A stretch of 64,000 bases of DNA from Anaerolineae bacterium (GCA_027494055.1 JAOSJO010000023.1:310001-374000); one strand, 5' to 3'; numbered from the stretch's first letter, positions 1 through 9,887 are shown. The notes: generated by a model not told the origin, from the sequence alone. Numbers and translations: made by a program.

Positions 1-870
1 CAGGTCGCGCAGCGTCTTCACCACCGGGCCGATCACCCCCGTGCCCACAGGCCGGTGGTCAACGCGCGAGATGGCGCAAACCTGCACGCCGGTGCCACAC
101 AGGAACGCCTCCTCGGCCAGGTAAAGCTCGGTCTTGTCCACCTCCCGCTCCTGCACCTCCATGTCCATCTCATCGCGTAGGAGCTGAATGATCGTCTTGC
201 GCGTGATGCCTTCGAGGATGTTGGACGTGATCGGCGGGGTGATGGCGACGCCGTCGCGCACGATGAACAGGTTCGCGGCGCTGCCCTCTGAGACGTGGCC
301 GTCTTCATTGAGCACGAGCGCGTCGTCAAAGCCGTTGAGCATGGCCTCGGTTTTGATGAACGCCGAGTTGGCGTAAGCGCCGACGATCTTTCCGCGCGCC
401 GGAATGGTATTGTCGTCGATGCGCCGCCACGACGAGAACCCCACGTGCGCCCCCTCCTCTTGCTCGATGTAGCGTCCGAAGGGGATCGTGAACATGGTGA
501 TCTGCTCGGACAGGTCATGCAGCCGGACGCCGATCAATGGATCCGACTTGTAGACAAGGGGGCGGACGTACATATCCTCATGGCGGTTCTCCGCGCGCAA
601 CAGATCGACCAGGATGCGGGTCAGGTCTTCAGGCGTGTACGGCAGGGACATGAGCAGCATCTTGGCAGAGCCGAGCAGCCGCTTGAAGTGATCCAGCGGG
701 CGGAAGATGTGGAGTTGCCGGTCATCGTCATTCCAATAGGCGCGCACCCCGCCGAACGCACCCGTCCCATAGTTGAACGTATGCGTCATCACGCTGACCT
801 TCGCCTCAGAAAAAGGGACAATCTCGCCTTCGAAAAAGGCGTACTTCGGGAGCGTGGGGAGCGTGGTCAC
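1..870 (-). CDS. ilvE: Branched-chain amino acid aminotransferase, 3' end outside window
   Basis: This PLP enzyme (fold type IV) reversibly transfers the amino group between glutamate and the 2-oxo acids of Leu, Ile and Val in the cytoplasm. The 290 visible codons start at a GTG (870) and read PKYAFFEGEIVPFSEAKVSV, the usual N-terminus of the family. The catalytic lysine is K161 in IPARGKIVGAYANSA, and the SEGSAANLFIVRDG segment that builds the active site follows. The family is usually about 300 residues, so only the last 10-20 codons are missing. The frame is intact. It is oriented like the oxidase operon but separated from it by about 490 bp, so it probably has its own promoter. A D-amino-acid aminotransferase is less likely because the IlvE-type sequence is continuous. 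Confidence 0.93.
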   Translation of the reverse strand, partial: MTTLPTLPKYAFFEGEIVPFSEAKVSVMTHTFNYGTGAFGGVRAYWNDDDRQLHIFRPLDHFKRLLGSAKMLLMSLPYTPEDLTRILVDLLRAENRHEDMYVRPLVYKSDPLIGVRLHDLSEQITMFTIPFGRYIEQEEGAHVGFSSWRRIDDNTIPARGKIVGAYANSAFIKTEAMLNGFDDALVLNEDGHVSEGSAANLFIVRDGVAITPPITSNILEGITRKTIIQLLRDEMDMEVQEREVDKTELYLAEEAFLCGTGVQVCAISRVDHRPVGTGVIGPVVKTLRDL

Positions 871-1361
871 TTGGCCCCAAAATCCATCACCAAACGGATG
901 TGAACATATGGGGTTGGGGCTGTCCTGACACAAAAGACCACGTGCGCACGGATATGCAGACTTCGGGGACGGATGGGATGTAAAATGAACGTGTCGTTAT
1001 GGTGGGACTGTCTGGTCTGTTGTTGTCGCGGTTGTCGCCCGATTGCATCTTATTTGGGCGGAACGCATGGCGAAACACGCGCCAACGCCGATGTAACCAA
1101 GTGGGTGCAGAGGCAGACGGGACGGGACGTTTCACGTCACGGTGCCATCACCGGCTGGGACGATTACGCCGACGGCTGATGGTCGCCAGCCTGCCGGGCC
1201 AGTGCTCTACCCCACGAGAACGAGCAGCCCTTGACGCACACGAAAAGAACTCACCGCCCGCACTTGGGACCTTCGCAGGCGGTAAGGGCGCGCGTCCAAA
1301 CAAAGAGCGCCGCGCATCCTTGCGGACGGCGGCGCGGCGTTTCCAGCAGGGCGGTCGGCGC
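871..1361. other. Intergenic region between coxIV and ilvE
   Basis: About 490 bp without a convincing gene. Near the coxIV end there is a hairpin with 8-bp arms (CGCCGCGC at 1308-1315, GCGCGGCG at 1332-1339). Read on the minus strand it is followed by CTCTTTG, so it could be a weak terminator for the oxidase operon. Nothing else could be assigned, and no tRNA-like fold or repeat of the local families was seen. Confidence 0.4.
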
Positions 1362-2234
1362 TTATAACCCCACGAGCAGCCCCAGCAGAATCAGCGCCAC
1401 GAACGGCGCCGGGATCAACATCACGTAGCGGAACAGGCGGCTGTCGCTCTTCAGGTGCATGTAATAGGCAACGACGAGCAGCACCTTAATGGCAGAGAGA
1501 ACCACCAACACCAGCGACGTGAGCGGAAACTCCGAGGCGGCGAGGGACACCTCAATCAGGGTGAGGATCGCCAGCCAGGCGAACACCGCCAGGTACCTGG
1601 GCTGCGAGCCAAGCCACCAGGCCATGCGCTCCAGCACGAGCGCCGACTGGCCCGCGAACACGCCGAGATACACATGCTCGGTCGTCTCCTCCGCGCCAAT
1701 GCCCATCAGCGCCGGCAGGCTCAGGCCGTGGCGCGGCACGCCAATCTGGACGACAAGAAAGCCCGTCGCAAAGAACGCCACCCAGAAGCCCGCCCCGGCC
1801 ATGTAGGTGATGGTGTTCGCGCTGCTGTTCTCCACGAAAAACGTCAGGAAATAGGCCGCGCCAATCAGCCCACTCACGAGCACCGCATACGCGCCGAGCC
1901 GGCTCAGGCGCGGCGCGACAAGCGCCACCGCCGAGATAGCCACCGCCAGCACGGCGGCAACCGGCACGAGCGCCAGGTCGGATATCCGCCCGGCGACCTG
2001 GGCGGGCGCATCGGTGAGCAGGGTGAGGCCGGTGACGCCCTCGCCCTGGATGCGGAGCCAGGGCAGGAACAGGAACGCGCCCAGCATCGCCAGGCCCGCC
2101 GCCACGCCCAGCGCGTCAACCAGCGTGGCAAGCGGCTGCCGGCGGATGGCGTCGGCCTCCGCGCGCCGCGCCTGGGTGGGGCGCGTCGCTGCGCGTTCAG
2201 CTTGTTGGGTGTCGCTCATGGCTTCCATCGGCAT
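1362..2234 (-). CDS. Cytochrome c oxidase subunit IV-type protein with extra N-terminal membrane domain
   Basis: This is the last gene of the oxidase operon, 13 bp after ctaE. The C-terminal ~90 residues match the prokaryotic COX4 small subunit: three hydrophobic helices with the motif VVAYYMHLKSDSRLFRYVML, a feature of subunit IV of aa3/bo3-type oxidases. The first ~190 residues are unusual. A basic, soluble ~35-residue lead is followed by four more predicted membrane helices (around residues 40-60, 85-110, 115-135 and 145-165), giving 290 residues against about 100 for the isolated subunit. The N-terminal half resembles no domain I recognise. It may assist assembly or fuse an integral-membrane partner to subunit IV. 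The frame is intact. Confidence 0.8.
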   Translation of the reverse strand: MPMEAMSDTQQAERAATRPTQARRAEADAIRRQPLATLVDALGVAAGLAMLGAFLFLPWLRIQGEGVTGLTLLTDAPAQVAGRISDLALVPVAAVLAVAISAVALVAPRLSRLGAYAVLVSGLIGAAYFLTFFVENSSANTITYMAGAGFWVAFFATGFLVVQIGVPRHGLSLPALMGIGAEETTEHVYLGVFAGQSALVLERMAWWLGSQPRYLAVFAWLAILTLIEVSLAASEFPLTSLVLVVLSAIKVLLVVAYYMHLKSDSRLFRYVMLIPAPFVALILLGLLVGL

Positions 2235-2247
2235 ATCCCCCTCACGA

Positions 2248-3135
2248 CTAGATGAGGTAGATCACGGTGAACAACACAATCCAGACCACGTCCACGAAGT
2301 GCCAGTACAGCCCGAACAGCTCAATGCCCATCGGGTTGCGCGAGGAGTACGCGCCGCGATAGGCACGCACGAGCAGGTAAACCAGCGCGACCAGCCCCAG
2401 GAAGACGTGCAGGCCGTGGAAGCCGGTGGTGGTGAAGAACGCCGTGCCAAACAGCGTATCCGGCGTCACACCCTCGTGGAGCAGTTCGTACCACTCATAC
2501 CCCTGGATGGCGAGGAAGATCGCGCCCAGGATTAGCGTGACAATGAGCAAGCGCCGGAACGGCTTTTGCCGGTCCTGGTTCAGCGCCGCCAGCCCGCTGG
2601 CGACCGCAAAACTGCTTGCCAGCAGCAGGAAGGTGTTGAGCGTCACCAGCGGCAGGTTCAGGACCGCCATCGGGTCGATGACGCCGTGCTCGGTCGCGAC
2701 CGCGCTGAACGCGGGGCGCGTCTTGAACAGGATGAAGGTCGAGATCAGCGCGGCGAAGAACATCACCTCTGAGGCCAGAAACACCCACATGCCGAGCTTC
2801 GGCAGTTCGACGCCGGGCAGGATGCGGCGTGTCTCTTCCTCCAGGTGGTGATCAGCCTCAAGCTGCGCCCTGGAGCGCGAGGTCATTACCCACACGCCGG
2901 CCAGCGTGATGATGGCGCCCACCGGCAACAGGAGCGGCACAAGCAGGCCCGCCGCCAGAACGGTCGCCCCAAAGCCCACAATCAGCGGGCCAATGGTCGG
3001 CTGCGGGAGCACGATGGCGTCTTCATGGCCCTCATGCTCCCCCTGCGCCGCCGGCGCGGGTCCCCCGTTGGCGTGCCCCGCTTCGACCTCGGCGACGCGC
3101 ACTTCGCCCTCAGGCGCGGTCACTTCCTCCGTCAT
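2248..3135 (-). CDS. ctaE: Cytochrome c oxidase subunit III
   Basis: Integral membrane subunit III of the aa3-type haem-copper oxidase, which stabilises subunit I. The ~45-residue N-terminus is hydrophilic and rich in Glu, Gly and Ala. After two helices comes the family core: [19 protein letters not shown], then [11 protein letters not shown], then [18 protein letters not shown], ending in [20 protein letters not shown]. The ATG overlaps the corrected stop of ctaD by ATGA, which indicates translational coupling. The frame is intact. At 295 residues it is longer than minimal subunit III (about 200) because of the N-terminal extension and two additional helices, as in several Chloroflexota and actinobacterial oxidases. 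Confidence 0.92.
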   Translation of the reverse strand: MTEEVTAPEGEVRVAEVEAGHANGGPAPAAQGEHEGHEDAIVLPQPTIGPLIVGFGATVLAAGLLVPLLLPVGAIITLAGVWVMTSRSRAQLEADHHLEEETRRILPGVELPKLGMWVFLASEVMFFAALISTFILFKTRPAFSAVATEHGVIDPMAVLNLPLVTLNTFLLLASSFAVASGLAALNQDRQKPFRRLLIVTLILGAIFLAIQGYEWYELLHEGVTPDTLFGTAFFTTTGFHGLHVFLGLVALVYLLVRAYRGAYSSRNPMGIELFGLYWHFVDVVWIVLFTVIYLI

Positions 3136-4782
3136 GAATGTCCGTCCCCTTCGGTGATGCCCAATCTGATGTCACGCACCGGCCGGCGGCTGTGCACCAC
3201 CGGGATGCGGTCGAAGTTGTGCGGCGGCGGCGGCGACGTGGTCAGCCATTCCAGCGTGTCGCCCTCCCACGGGTCGTTGCCCGCCGCGATGCGCCGGCGA
3301 TGGCCCACAAACAGGTTGGCAAGGAAAAACAGCGTCGAGATGCCGGTGAGGAACGCACCCGCCGTCAGAGAGCACGTTCAGCCCCACCCACTGCTGCGAC
3401 ACGGGGTCAAGGCCATAGTCGGCGATGCGGCGCGGCATCCCCATCAGGCCCAGGACGTACTGCGGCATGAACGTGAGGTGGAAGCCGATGAACATCGTCC
3501 AGAAGTGAATCTTGCCGAGCCGCTCGTTCAGCAGGTAGCCGAACATCTTCGGCCACCAGTAGTAGAGCGCGGCGAACACGCCAAACACGCTCCCGCCGAA
3601 CAGCACGTTGTGCAGGTGGGCGACGACCCAGTACGTATCGTGCACCTGGGTATCGATGGGCAGCATGGCCTGCATCACGCCAGTGATGCCGCCGCTGACG
3701 AACGCAGCGATGAACCCAAGCGCGAACAGCATCGCCGCCGTGAAGCGCAACGAGCCGCCGATGATCGTGAAGAGCCAGTTGAAGATTTTGATCCCCGTCG
3801 GCACGGCGATAATCATGGTCGAGATCACGAAGAGCGACTCCAGCACCGGCCCCAGGCCCACCGTAAACATGTGGTGCGCCCACGTGCCGAAGCCGAGCAC
3901 TGCAATCGCCACCGAGGAGCCGGCGATCATGGCGTACCCGAAGATCGGCTTGCGCGCGAACACCGGGAACACCTCAGAGATCACGCCCATCGCGGGGAGG
4001 ACCATGATGTACACCGCCGGGTGCGAGTAGAACCAGAACAGGTGCTGCCACAGCACCGGGTCGCCGCCGGCCTGGACCGCATAGAACTGCGTGCCAAACA
4101 TGCGGTCAACCAGGAGCAGCACCAGCGCGCTCGTGACCATCGGCGTCGCAACCAGCACCATGAAGTTCGCGCTCAACACGCCCCACACGAACAGCGGCAG
4201 CCGGCCCCAGGTCATGCCGGGCGCGCGCATCTTGAAGACCGTGACGACGAAGTTGACGCCGCCGAGCAGCGACGACGTGCCGGCCAGCGCCACGCTCAGA
4301 ATCCACAGGTCCACGCCGACGTTCGGCGAATACTGCGCGCCGCTGAGCGGCGGGTACGCCGTCCAGCCGATGGCCGCCGCCCCCTGCGGCGCGAGGAAGC
4401 TGCCGAACATCACAATGGCGGCGAAGAGGAAGAGCCAGTAGCTCAACATGTTCAGGCGCGGGAACGCCATATCGCGCGCGCCGATCTGCAGCGGCACGAA
4501 GTAGTTCGCCAGGCCCGCCAGCATGGGGATGATGAAGAGGAAGATCATCGACGTGCCGTGAATGGAGAAGACCTGGTTGTACTGGTCGCTGCTCATCACC
4601 TGCATCCCCGGCGCGGATAGCTCGGTGCGGATGAGCATCGCCAGAAAGCCGGACATCATGAAGGCAACGAGCGCGGTGCCAATGTACAAAATGCCGATCT
4701 TCTTGTGATCGACCGTCATCACCCACGCCATGATGCCGGTGGGCTGCGGTCGAGACCGTTCAGGATACGTGGTCGTCGCCAT
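3132..4782 (-). CDS. ctaD: Cytochrome c oxidase subunit I, one frameshift
   Basis: Catalytic subunit carrying haem a and the haem a3-CuB centre that reduces O2 to water while pumping protons. Visible motifs are [15 protein letters not shown] near residue 75, the CuB/cross-link motif [18 protein letters not shown], and [16 protein letters not shown] with haem ligands. YSHP in place of GHPE marks the A2 class, which uses a Tyr-Ser pair instead of the glutamate. One extra base at about 3366 breaks the frame. Removing it restores [19 protein letters not shown] and a normal tail ending next to the ctaE start, about 549 residues in all. The full gene then ends in an ATGA overlap with ctaE. The start is preceded by GGGAG. 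The frameshift is probably a sequence error. Confidence 0.93.
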
Positions 4783-4831
4783 AAGGCTCCCTTACCTCAC
4801 CATGAGTCAATCCAGAGCGCAATGCACGCCG

Positions 4832-5883
4832 CTAGCGCTGCAAGAGGTACGCGAGCAGGTCGGCCAGCTCTTGCGCGGTCAGGCGCTCGCCATACTCCTC
4901 CGGCATGATGCAGGGGTAATCCTGCACGAGGTAGGCGCACGGCTGCACAACCGCCTCGTGCAGGTACAAGTCCGCCGTGTAGCCCTCGCGGCGCGCCGCC
5001 GCCGCCTCGCCCAACCCGTCGAGCGCCGGCCCGGCGCTATCCTGGTGCGCGTGGCAGGTCTCGCACCCCTGGCTCAGGAACACACCCTCGCCCGCGGCGG
5101 CGTCGCCTTCGGGCAGCGGGGTGTCCAGGTCAGCGCCCACCACCTCGCGCTCCGAGTGGTGCGCCACCTGATCCGCCATCCAGGCGTCGAACTCGTCGCC
5201 AGGGATGATCTCGACGCTTGCGATCATGTCATAGTGCGACTTGCCGCAGTACTCGGCGCACCGCACGAAAAGCGAGGCCGTCTCGTGGAAGTCAAACCAC
5301 ATCGTGTTCACGCGACCGGGGATCGCGTCCACCTTGCCGCCCCACTCCGGCACCCAGAAGGAGTGCTGCACGTCATCTGAGGTCACATCCAGCGCAACCG
5401 GGCGCTCCGCCGGGATCATGAGCGCGCCCCGGTCTGCGAGTTCACCCTCACGCCGGTGTCGGGGTAGCGAAACTCCCAGTACCACTGGTGGCCGACGACC
5501 TCAATGTGCATCGCGTTGTCGGGCACGCCGGGGTCATCGCCGAGCACGGCCAGCGTGACGCCAAACAACACGATGATGATGGCAAACGAGCCAAGCGTCC
5601 ACGTCAGTTCGAGCTTCGTGTTCCCCTCGACCTGCCTGGGCATCTCGTCATCGGACCTGCGCCGGTACCGGATGACGGCGAAGATCAGCAACCCCTGCAC
5701 CAGGACGAAGATGGGGATCGCAATCGCGAGCACGATGAGGAACGTGTTGCGGAAGGCATCGCCGCCGCCCGTGCCAGAGGGGCCGTGCGCCAGCGCGCCC
5801 GCAGGGAGCAAGAAGAGCGCCGCCACGACGATACCGGGGGCAGCGCAACGCTGAAGAAATCGGACGATGGGGTTCATGCGCAT
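4832..5883 (-). CDS. ctaC: Cytochrome c oxidase subunit II with fused cytochrome c domain, one frameshift
   Basis: Subunit II accepts electrons and passes them through the binuclear CuA centre to subunit I. A signal-like helix (about residues 10-30) and two membrane helices lead into the periplasmic cupredoxin domain, with GHQWYWEFRYPD and the CuA ligands in VRCAEYCGKSHYDM. A C-terminal class I cytochrome c follows, with haem motif CETCH and a distal Met near CIMPEEY, making this a caa3-type subunit. The frame breaks around 5440-5450 (one base missing); the merged protein has about 350 residues. It is first in the operon, followed by ctaD after 49 bp. The CIMPEEYGERLTAQELADLL tail is typical of fused c domains. 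Confidence 0.92.
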
Positions 5884-5994
5884 CAACTCGCGTGTTTTTT
5901 ATGAGTAATCCGCCCTAAATTGCCTTCTTGTGAGAAGTATAACAAGGTTTCCCCCTCCGCGTCCATAGGCCCGGCGGCGCATCGATGGCGTGCC

Positions 5995-6279
5995 CTACGA
6001 GGTCCGCCGGCCCGCATCCGGCGCATCCTGCGTGGCGGTGTCGTGAGGCCGGCCCGCGCCCTTCTGCGCGCGGAGCGCGAAATACGCCACCACGCCCCCA
6101 ACCGCGATGATAACAATGGGTATCCCCGCCGCGAGCAGGATGACCGCCGGCTCGATGTGCGCCTCGTCGGTCTCGTGCGCGCGCGCCGGCGTCGGCAGCG
6201 CCAGCACCAGCGCAATCGCGCCCACAACCACGATCCACCAGCGCACCCGCGGCAGCCAGGCCTTGATGTCCATGCTCAC
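5995..6279 (-). CDS. Small membrane protein upstream of the oxidase operon
   Basis: A 94-residue protein of unknown function, in the same direction as ctaC and about 110 bp upstream. It has an N-terminal hydrophobic helix followed by ARAHETDEAH, consistent with a signal peptide cleaved near PARA. A second hydrophobic helix (VILLAAGIPIVIIAVGGVVAYF) precedes a hydrophilic, charged C-terminal tail. I chose GTG at 6279 because GGAG lies six bases upstream. An ATG two codons later or an upstream ATG at 6306 are alternatives. The position suggests an oxidase assembly or accessory role, but no family was recognised, so this is inference only. Confidence 0.55.
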   Translation of the reverse strand: MSMDIKAWLPRVRWWIVVVGAIALVLALPTPARAHETDEAHIEPAVILLAAGIPIVIIAVGGVVAYFALRAQKGAGRPHDTATQDAPDAGRRTS

Positions 6280-6306
6280 GCGCTTCTCCCCCAGCCGGTC
6301 TCTCAT

Positions 6307-6782
6307 CGCGCGCTAATCTTAACCATGTTGAGCGTCATAGTCCACAAAAAGAAACGTAAGAACGCCGCGCCGCCGGGCACGAAACCGGCGGTCGCATTTC
6401 CTATTGTTCGTGTTATCCGCGTTATCTGTGGTTAAGCGCGTCCTGCCTGTATCGGTTCACCCTCTGATTCCCGCGACTGAAGTCGGAAGCAATCCACCGC
6501 TTCCAGTCTGCACAGGCAAGGCAGGCCACCTCGCCGTAACCTGCCCTACAGGCTGCGCCCGGCCTATTCTATCTTCCCTCATCCCTCCGCTTGCACGAGC
6601 AGCGCCAGGTCCTTGAGGCCCGCGCCCAGGTCTGGAGGGGAAGCAAACCGGGAATTGGCCCCCAGATTCGGATAATTGATGTCGATTTTGGGCACTTTGA
6701 TTCGACGTATATATAGAACGCGAGTTACACTGGACAAGATTTGTCCGGAAACTCGGCCACAAATCAAAAATCTGAAGGAGAT
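6307..6782. other. Intergenic region with a REP palindrome and the yciI promoter
   Basis: No gene is supported here. The stretch holds one copy of the CCCGCGACTGAAGTCG repeat family (6470-6486). The bases before it (TATCGGTTCACC, then TCTGATTC) match the copy at 33265-33308, so the repeated unit is about 45 bp. An AT-rich patch around 6700-6730 and an ECF42-like promoter (6680-6706) precede the yciI gene. The text around 6395-6435 (TATCCGCGTTATCTGTGG) resembles the low-complexity repeats seen elsewhere in the window. Confidence 0.5.
6680..6706 (+). promoter_or_regulatory. Candidate ECF42-type promoter upstream of yciI
   Basis: TGTCGA (6680-6685) and CGAC (6703-6706) are separated by 17 bp, 77 bp before the start of the DGPF/YciI gene. 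As I recall it, the published target motif of ECF42 sigma factors is TGTCGA at -35 and CGA/TC at -10. An ECF42-like sigma factor is encoded 3 kb downstream. The match is exact at both boxes, but a single site cannot exclude chance. Confidence 0.5.
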
Positions 6783-7224
6783 ATGACGATGCGTGTAATG
6801 GTAATCATCAAGGCCGACAAGGACACCGAGGCGGGCGTGATGCCCAGCGAGCGGCTACTTGCCGAGATGGGGAAGTTCAACGAGGAACTGGTCAAGGCGG
6901 GCGTGATGCTCGCGGGCGAAGGCCTGCACCCCAGCGCGAAGGGCAAGCGCGTGAGGTTCTCCGGCGGGAAGACCACCGTGATCGACGGCCCCTTCACTGA
7001 GGCGAAGGAACTGATCGCCGGCTTCTGGCTCCTGGCAGGTCAAGTCGATGGACGAAGCGGTCGAATGGGTCAAACGCATACCCAACCCCGACAACGCGAC
7101 CGAGGCCGAGATCGAGATCCGCCCCGTCTTCGAGGAAGACGACTTCGGCGCCGAGTTCACCCCCGAACTCAGGGAGCAAGAGGCGCGCCTGCGCGCACAG
7201 ATCGAGGCGAACGCGAAGCAATAG
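6783..7224 (+). CDS. YciI/DGPF-domain protein, one frameshift
   Basis: A small (~146 residue) YCII-related protein with a ferredoxin-like fold. It begins MTMRVMVIIKADKDTEAG and contains the family motif VIDGPFTEAKELIAGFWL. After the motif one extra C at about 7036 shifts the frame. Without it the protein reads GFWLWQVKSMDEAVEWVKR and ends at 7224. The start has an ideal ribosome site, AAGGAGAT directly before ATG. DGPF proteins are the characteristic partners of ECF42 sigma factors, one of which lies at 9888. Their biochemical role is unknown, although YciI folds have been proposed as enzymes acting on small reactive metabolites. Confidence 0.85.
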
Positions 7225-7371
7225 CCGCCGTACCTCCTGACACACATAGAGTCCGGGCCATGAGAGCGGGCAAGGTGGGCGTGTTCGGCCCTGCCGCAAC
7301 GCATTGACCTGCCTTGCCCTTCTCCCGCAACCCCCTGTGCAGAAACCAGTCCAGAGGTTGCGCAACGCGCC

Positions 7372-7410
7372 AGAACAAATGTTTTACTTTTTGGATCTAC
7401 TTGGTAGAAT
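7372..7410 (+). promoter_or_regulatory. Promoter with SOS-like operator before the FAD oxidase gene
   Basis: AGAACAAATGTTTT (7372-7385) overlaps a sigma70-type -35 TTTACT (7383-7388). After 16 bp comes -10 TAGAAT (7405-7410). The same 14-mer in the same relation to TAGAAT occurs at 11368. GAAC-N4-GTTT resembles the Gram-positive LexA box (GAAC-N4-GTTC). The regulator is not identifiable from this window. Confidence 0.6.
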
Positions 7411-7443
7411 ACGCGCAAAACCGAAGAAAGCGAGTCTCAGAAA

Positions 7444-8891
7444 ATGGCAACAGTGTCATCTCAGCACAAGAACAACAGCCTTTATACAGGTCGCGGAACC
7501 GGGGGCGGTGAGGTTGCCCGTGCCCTGGTCCCGGAGTTGCGCGACCGGCTCAACGGTCGCGTGATCGCGCCCGGTGATGCCCGCTACGACGCGGCGCGCA
7601 CCCTCTTCTACGGGGGTTCGACCGCCGGCCGGCGGTCATCGTCCGGCCCGCAGACGCGACCGAGGTCGCGCTCGTCATCTCGCTGGCGCGCGACACGGGG
7701 ACGCCGCTCGCCGTCCGCAGCGGCGGCCACAGCCTGGCCGACCACAGCGTCCTCGACGGGGGCATCGTGCTTGACCTCTCGAACATGCGCGCGCTGCACA
7801 TCGACGCCGAACGCCGCACGGCGTGGGCCGAGACCGGGCTGACCGCGGGTGAATACACGGCGGCGGCGGGGGGCTACGGCCTCGCCACCGGCTTCGGCGA
7901 CACCAGCTCGGTGGGGATCGGTGGGATCACGCTGGGCGGCGGGGTCGGGTACCTCGTGCGCAAGCACGGCCTCACAATCGACGACCTGCTGGCCGCCGAC
8001 ATCGTGACTGCCGACGGCCAGCTCCTCCACGTGGACGCCGAGACGCACCCTGACCTCTTCTGGGCGATCCGTGGCGGCGGCGGCAACTTCGGCGTCGCCA
8101 CCCGGTTCCAGTTCCGGCTGCACGAGGTCGATACCGTGGTGGGCGGGATACTGATGCTGCCGGCGACGCCCGACGTCATCGCCGGCTTCGTCGCCGAGGC
8201 GGAGGCCGCGCCGGAGGCGCTTCCGACCATCGCCAACGTCATGACCGCGCCGCCGATGCCGTTTGTGCCGGCGGAGCATCACGGCCGGCTCGTCGTGATG
8301 GCGCTGATGGCCTACGCGGGGGACGTCGAAGCCGGGGAGCGCGCCGTCGCGCCGTTCCGGGCGCTCGCCACGCCACTCGCCGACATGTTGAGGCCGATGC
8401 GCTATCCTGAGATGTACCCGCCCGACGAGGGCGACAACCACCCGACGGCGGCAGGGCACACGATGTTCATCGACACGCTCGACCGCGACGTGGCTGGAAC
8501 GATCATGGAGTATCTCCAGGCTTCCGACGCGCCGATGCGCGTCGCGCAGTTGCGGGTTCTCGGCGGGGCAATGGCCCGCGTCCCTGTGGACGCCACCGCG
8601 TTCGCGCACCGCCGGGCGCGGATCATGGTGAACCTGGCCGCGTTCTACAACGGCCCCGACGAACGGGCGGCGCGCGAAGCCTGGGTCGCGGACTTCGCGG
8701 CGGCCCTGCACCAGGGATACTCCGGCGCGTATGTGAACTTCATGGGCGACGAGGGCAGCGCGCGAGTTCGGGACGCCTACCCGGGACCAACCTGGGACCG
8801 GCTCGCGGCGATCAAGGCGCGCTACGACCCGACCAACCTCTTCCGGGCCAACCAGAATATCCCGCCGGCGCGCGAGAACCCTGGACGGTGA
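7444..8891 (+). CDS. FAD-linked (berberine-bridge-like) oxidase, one frameshift
   Basis: An FAD-dependent oxidoreductase of the VAO/PCMH fold, about 482 residues, probably oxidising an alcohol or sugar-like substrate. The FAD domain has PLAVRSGGHSLADHS, whose His is the usual 8-alpha covalent flavin site, and SVGIGGITLGGGVGYL. The second covalent residue of berberine-bridge enzymes, a Cys near GFC, is Asp here (GFGDTSS), so the flavin is probably attached by one bond only. The C-terminal BBE motif is YDPTNLFRANQNI. A base is missing from the G run at about 7616; with it restored, FYGG continues into FDRRPAVIVRPADATEVA. The ribosome site is weak. The substrate cannot be predicted. Confidence 0.87.
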
Positions 8892-8898
8892 GGAGCGA

Positions 8899-8917
8899 CC
8901 GGGCGAGATGCGCCCGG
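8899..8917 (+). terminator. Short hairpin after the FAD oxidase gene
   Basis: CCGGGCG (8899-8905), loop AGATG, CGCCCGG (8911-8917), only 8 bp after the stop codon. There is no T run, so it may be a 3' stabilising stem-loop rather than a true terminator. Confidence 0.35.
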
Positions 8918-9083
8918 CGACCTTGCTGCCGACCCCAAACCGGAATGCGGCGCGACAATGCGTGGAAAGGTCATCATCAAGACTGATTACGCAGGAAGAG
9001 AACCAACGTGAAACACGTGACCTCCAAAGACGGCGGCACAAAAACGGCCATAAGCGAAGAATGACAGGAGAGAAGCAGTCGCA

Positions 9084-9317
9084 ATGACGAACACACCGCA
9101 CAATCAACAGGAAAGCGACCTCCCGGCTGGGCTGGCGAAGCCCGCGCAGCTGGCGCTGGCCGCGGCGGGTCACTGGCGACTAGAGCAGTTGGCCGGCGTC
9201 AGCGAGGCCCAGATCAGACAACTCCATGGCATCGGGCCGAAAGCGCTCGACCAGCTCCGCCGCGCCCTCAGCGCAAGGGGGCTGGCGTTCGCCGCCGACG
9301 AGGCACGCGAGACCTGA
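9084..9317 (+). CDS. Small helix-hairpin-helix (RNAP alpha-CTD-like) protein
   Basis: A 77-residue protein with a hydrophilic N-terminus, then LAKPAQLALAAAGHWRLEQL and a helix-hairpin-helix LHGIGPKALDQLRRALSARG. This is the fold of the RNA polymerase alpha C-terminal domain and related small DNA-binding proteins, which contact the DNA backbone through the GIGPKA hairpin. AGGAGAG lies before the ATG. It stands between the FAD oxidase and a VOC gene in an otherwise co-directional set controlled, by inference, with the ECF42 module. Proteins of this type commonly occur as stand-alone genes near VOC/YciI genes, but their role is unproven. The frame is intact. Confidence 0.75.
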   Translation: MTNTPHNQQESDLPAGLAKPAQLALAAAGHWRLEQLAGVSEAQIRQLHGIGPKALDQLRRALSARGLAFAADEARET

Positions 9318-9366
9318 GGTCGGTTGCCTCGCGTCAGGTAACAATCAACAGTTAAGGAGCTATACG

Positions 9367-9843
9367 ATGCAGCAGAAAATCACCCCGTTTCTATGGTTCA
9401 ACAACCAGGCCGAGGAGGCCGCGGCGTTCTACACGTCCGTCTTCAAGAACGCGAAGGTCGGGAACATCACGCGCTACGGAGAAGCCGGGCCTCAGCCGAC
9501 CGGGGACGTGATGACGGTCTCGTTCGAGATCGAGGGCATGGAGTTCACGGCGCTCAACGGCGGCCCGGAATTCAACTTCACCGAGGCCATCTCCTTCGCC
9601 GTAAGCTGCGCGTCGCAGGAAGAGGTGGACGACTTGTGGCAGAAGCTCACGGATGGCGGCGAAGAGGGGCCTTGCGGCTGGCTTAAGGACAGGTTCGGCG
9701 TCTCATGGCAGATCGTCCCTACCGTCGTGGGCGAGCTGCTGAGCGACCCGGACCCGGTGAAAGCGCAGTGCGTCGCAGAGGCGCTGTACAAGATGAAGAA
9801 GATCGACATCCAGACCCTGAAGCAGGCCTATGCGCAGGGATAG
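9367..9843 (+). CDS. VOC-superfamily (PhnB-like) protein 1
   Basis: A 158-residue protein of the PhnB/3-demethylubiquinone-methyltransferase-like VOC family: MQQKITPFLWFNNQAEEAAA, then FYTSVFKNAKV, GMEFTALNGGPEFNFTEAIS and a C-terminal GWLKDRFGVSWQIVP. VOC proteins are built of paired beta-alpha-beta-beta-beta units that bind a metal or small molecule; here the metal ligands are not obvious. AAGGAGC lies seven bases before the ATG. The gene is immediately upstream of the ECF42-like sigma factor (44 bp), which indicates a shared transcript. The name PhnB does not imply phosphonate metabolism. Confidence 0.85.
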   Translation: MQQKITPFLWFNNQAEEAAAFYTSVFKNAKVGNITRYGEAGPQPTGDVMTVSFEIEGMEFTALNGGPEFNFTEAISFAVSCASQEEVDDLWQKLTDGGEEGPCGWLKDRFGVSWQIVPTVVGELLSDPDPVKAQCVAEALYKMKKIDIQTLKQAYAQG

Positions 9844-9887
9844 CGCGACCGCTCCCGCAGCGCCGGCGCGCCTGACCGCTGACTGCA

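Noticed and set aside
2845-4620. Long open frame on the plus strand opposite ctaD, rich in Arg, His and Gln
   Set aside because: It is the antisense of the strongly conserved ctaD/ctaE genes; composition is that of GC-rich shadow frames and no domain is visible.
7608-9173. 521-codon minus-strand frame opposite the FAD oxidase
   Set aside because: The plus strand encodes a recognisable flavoprotein over the same bases; the minus frame has no motif.
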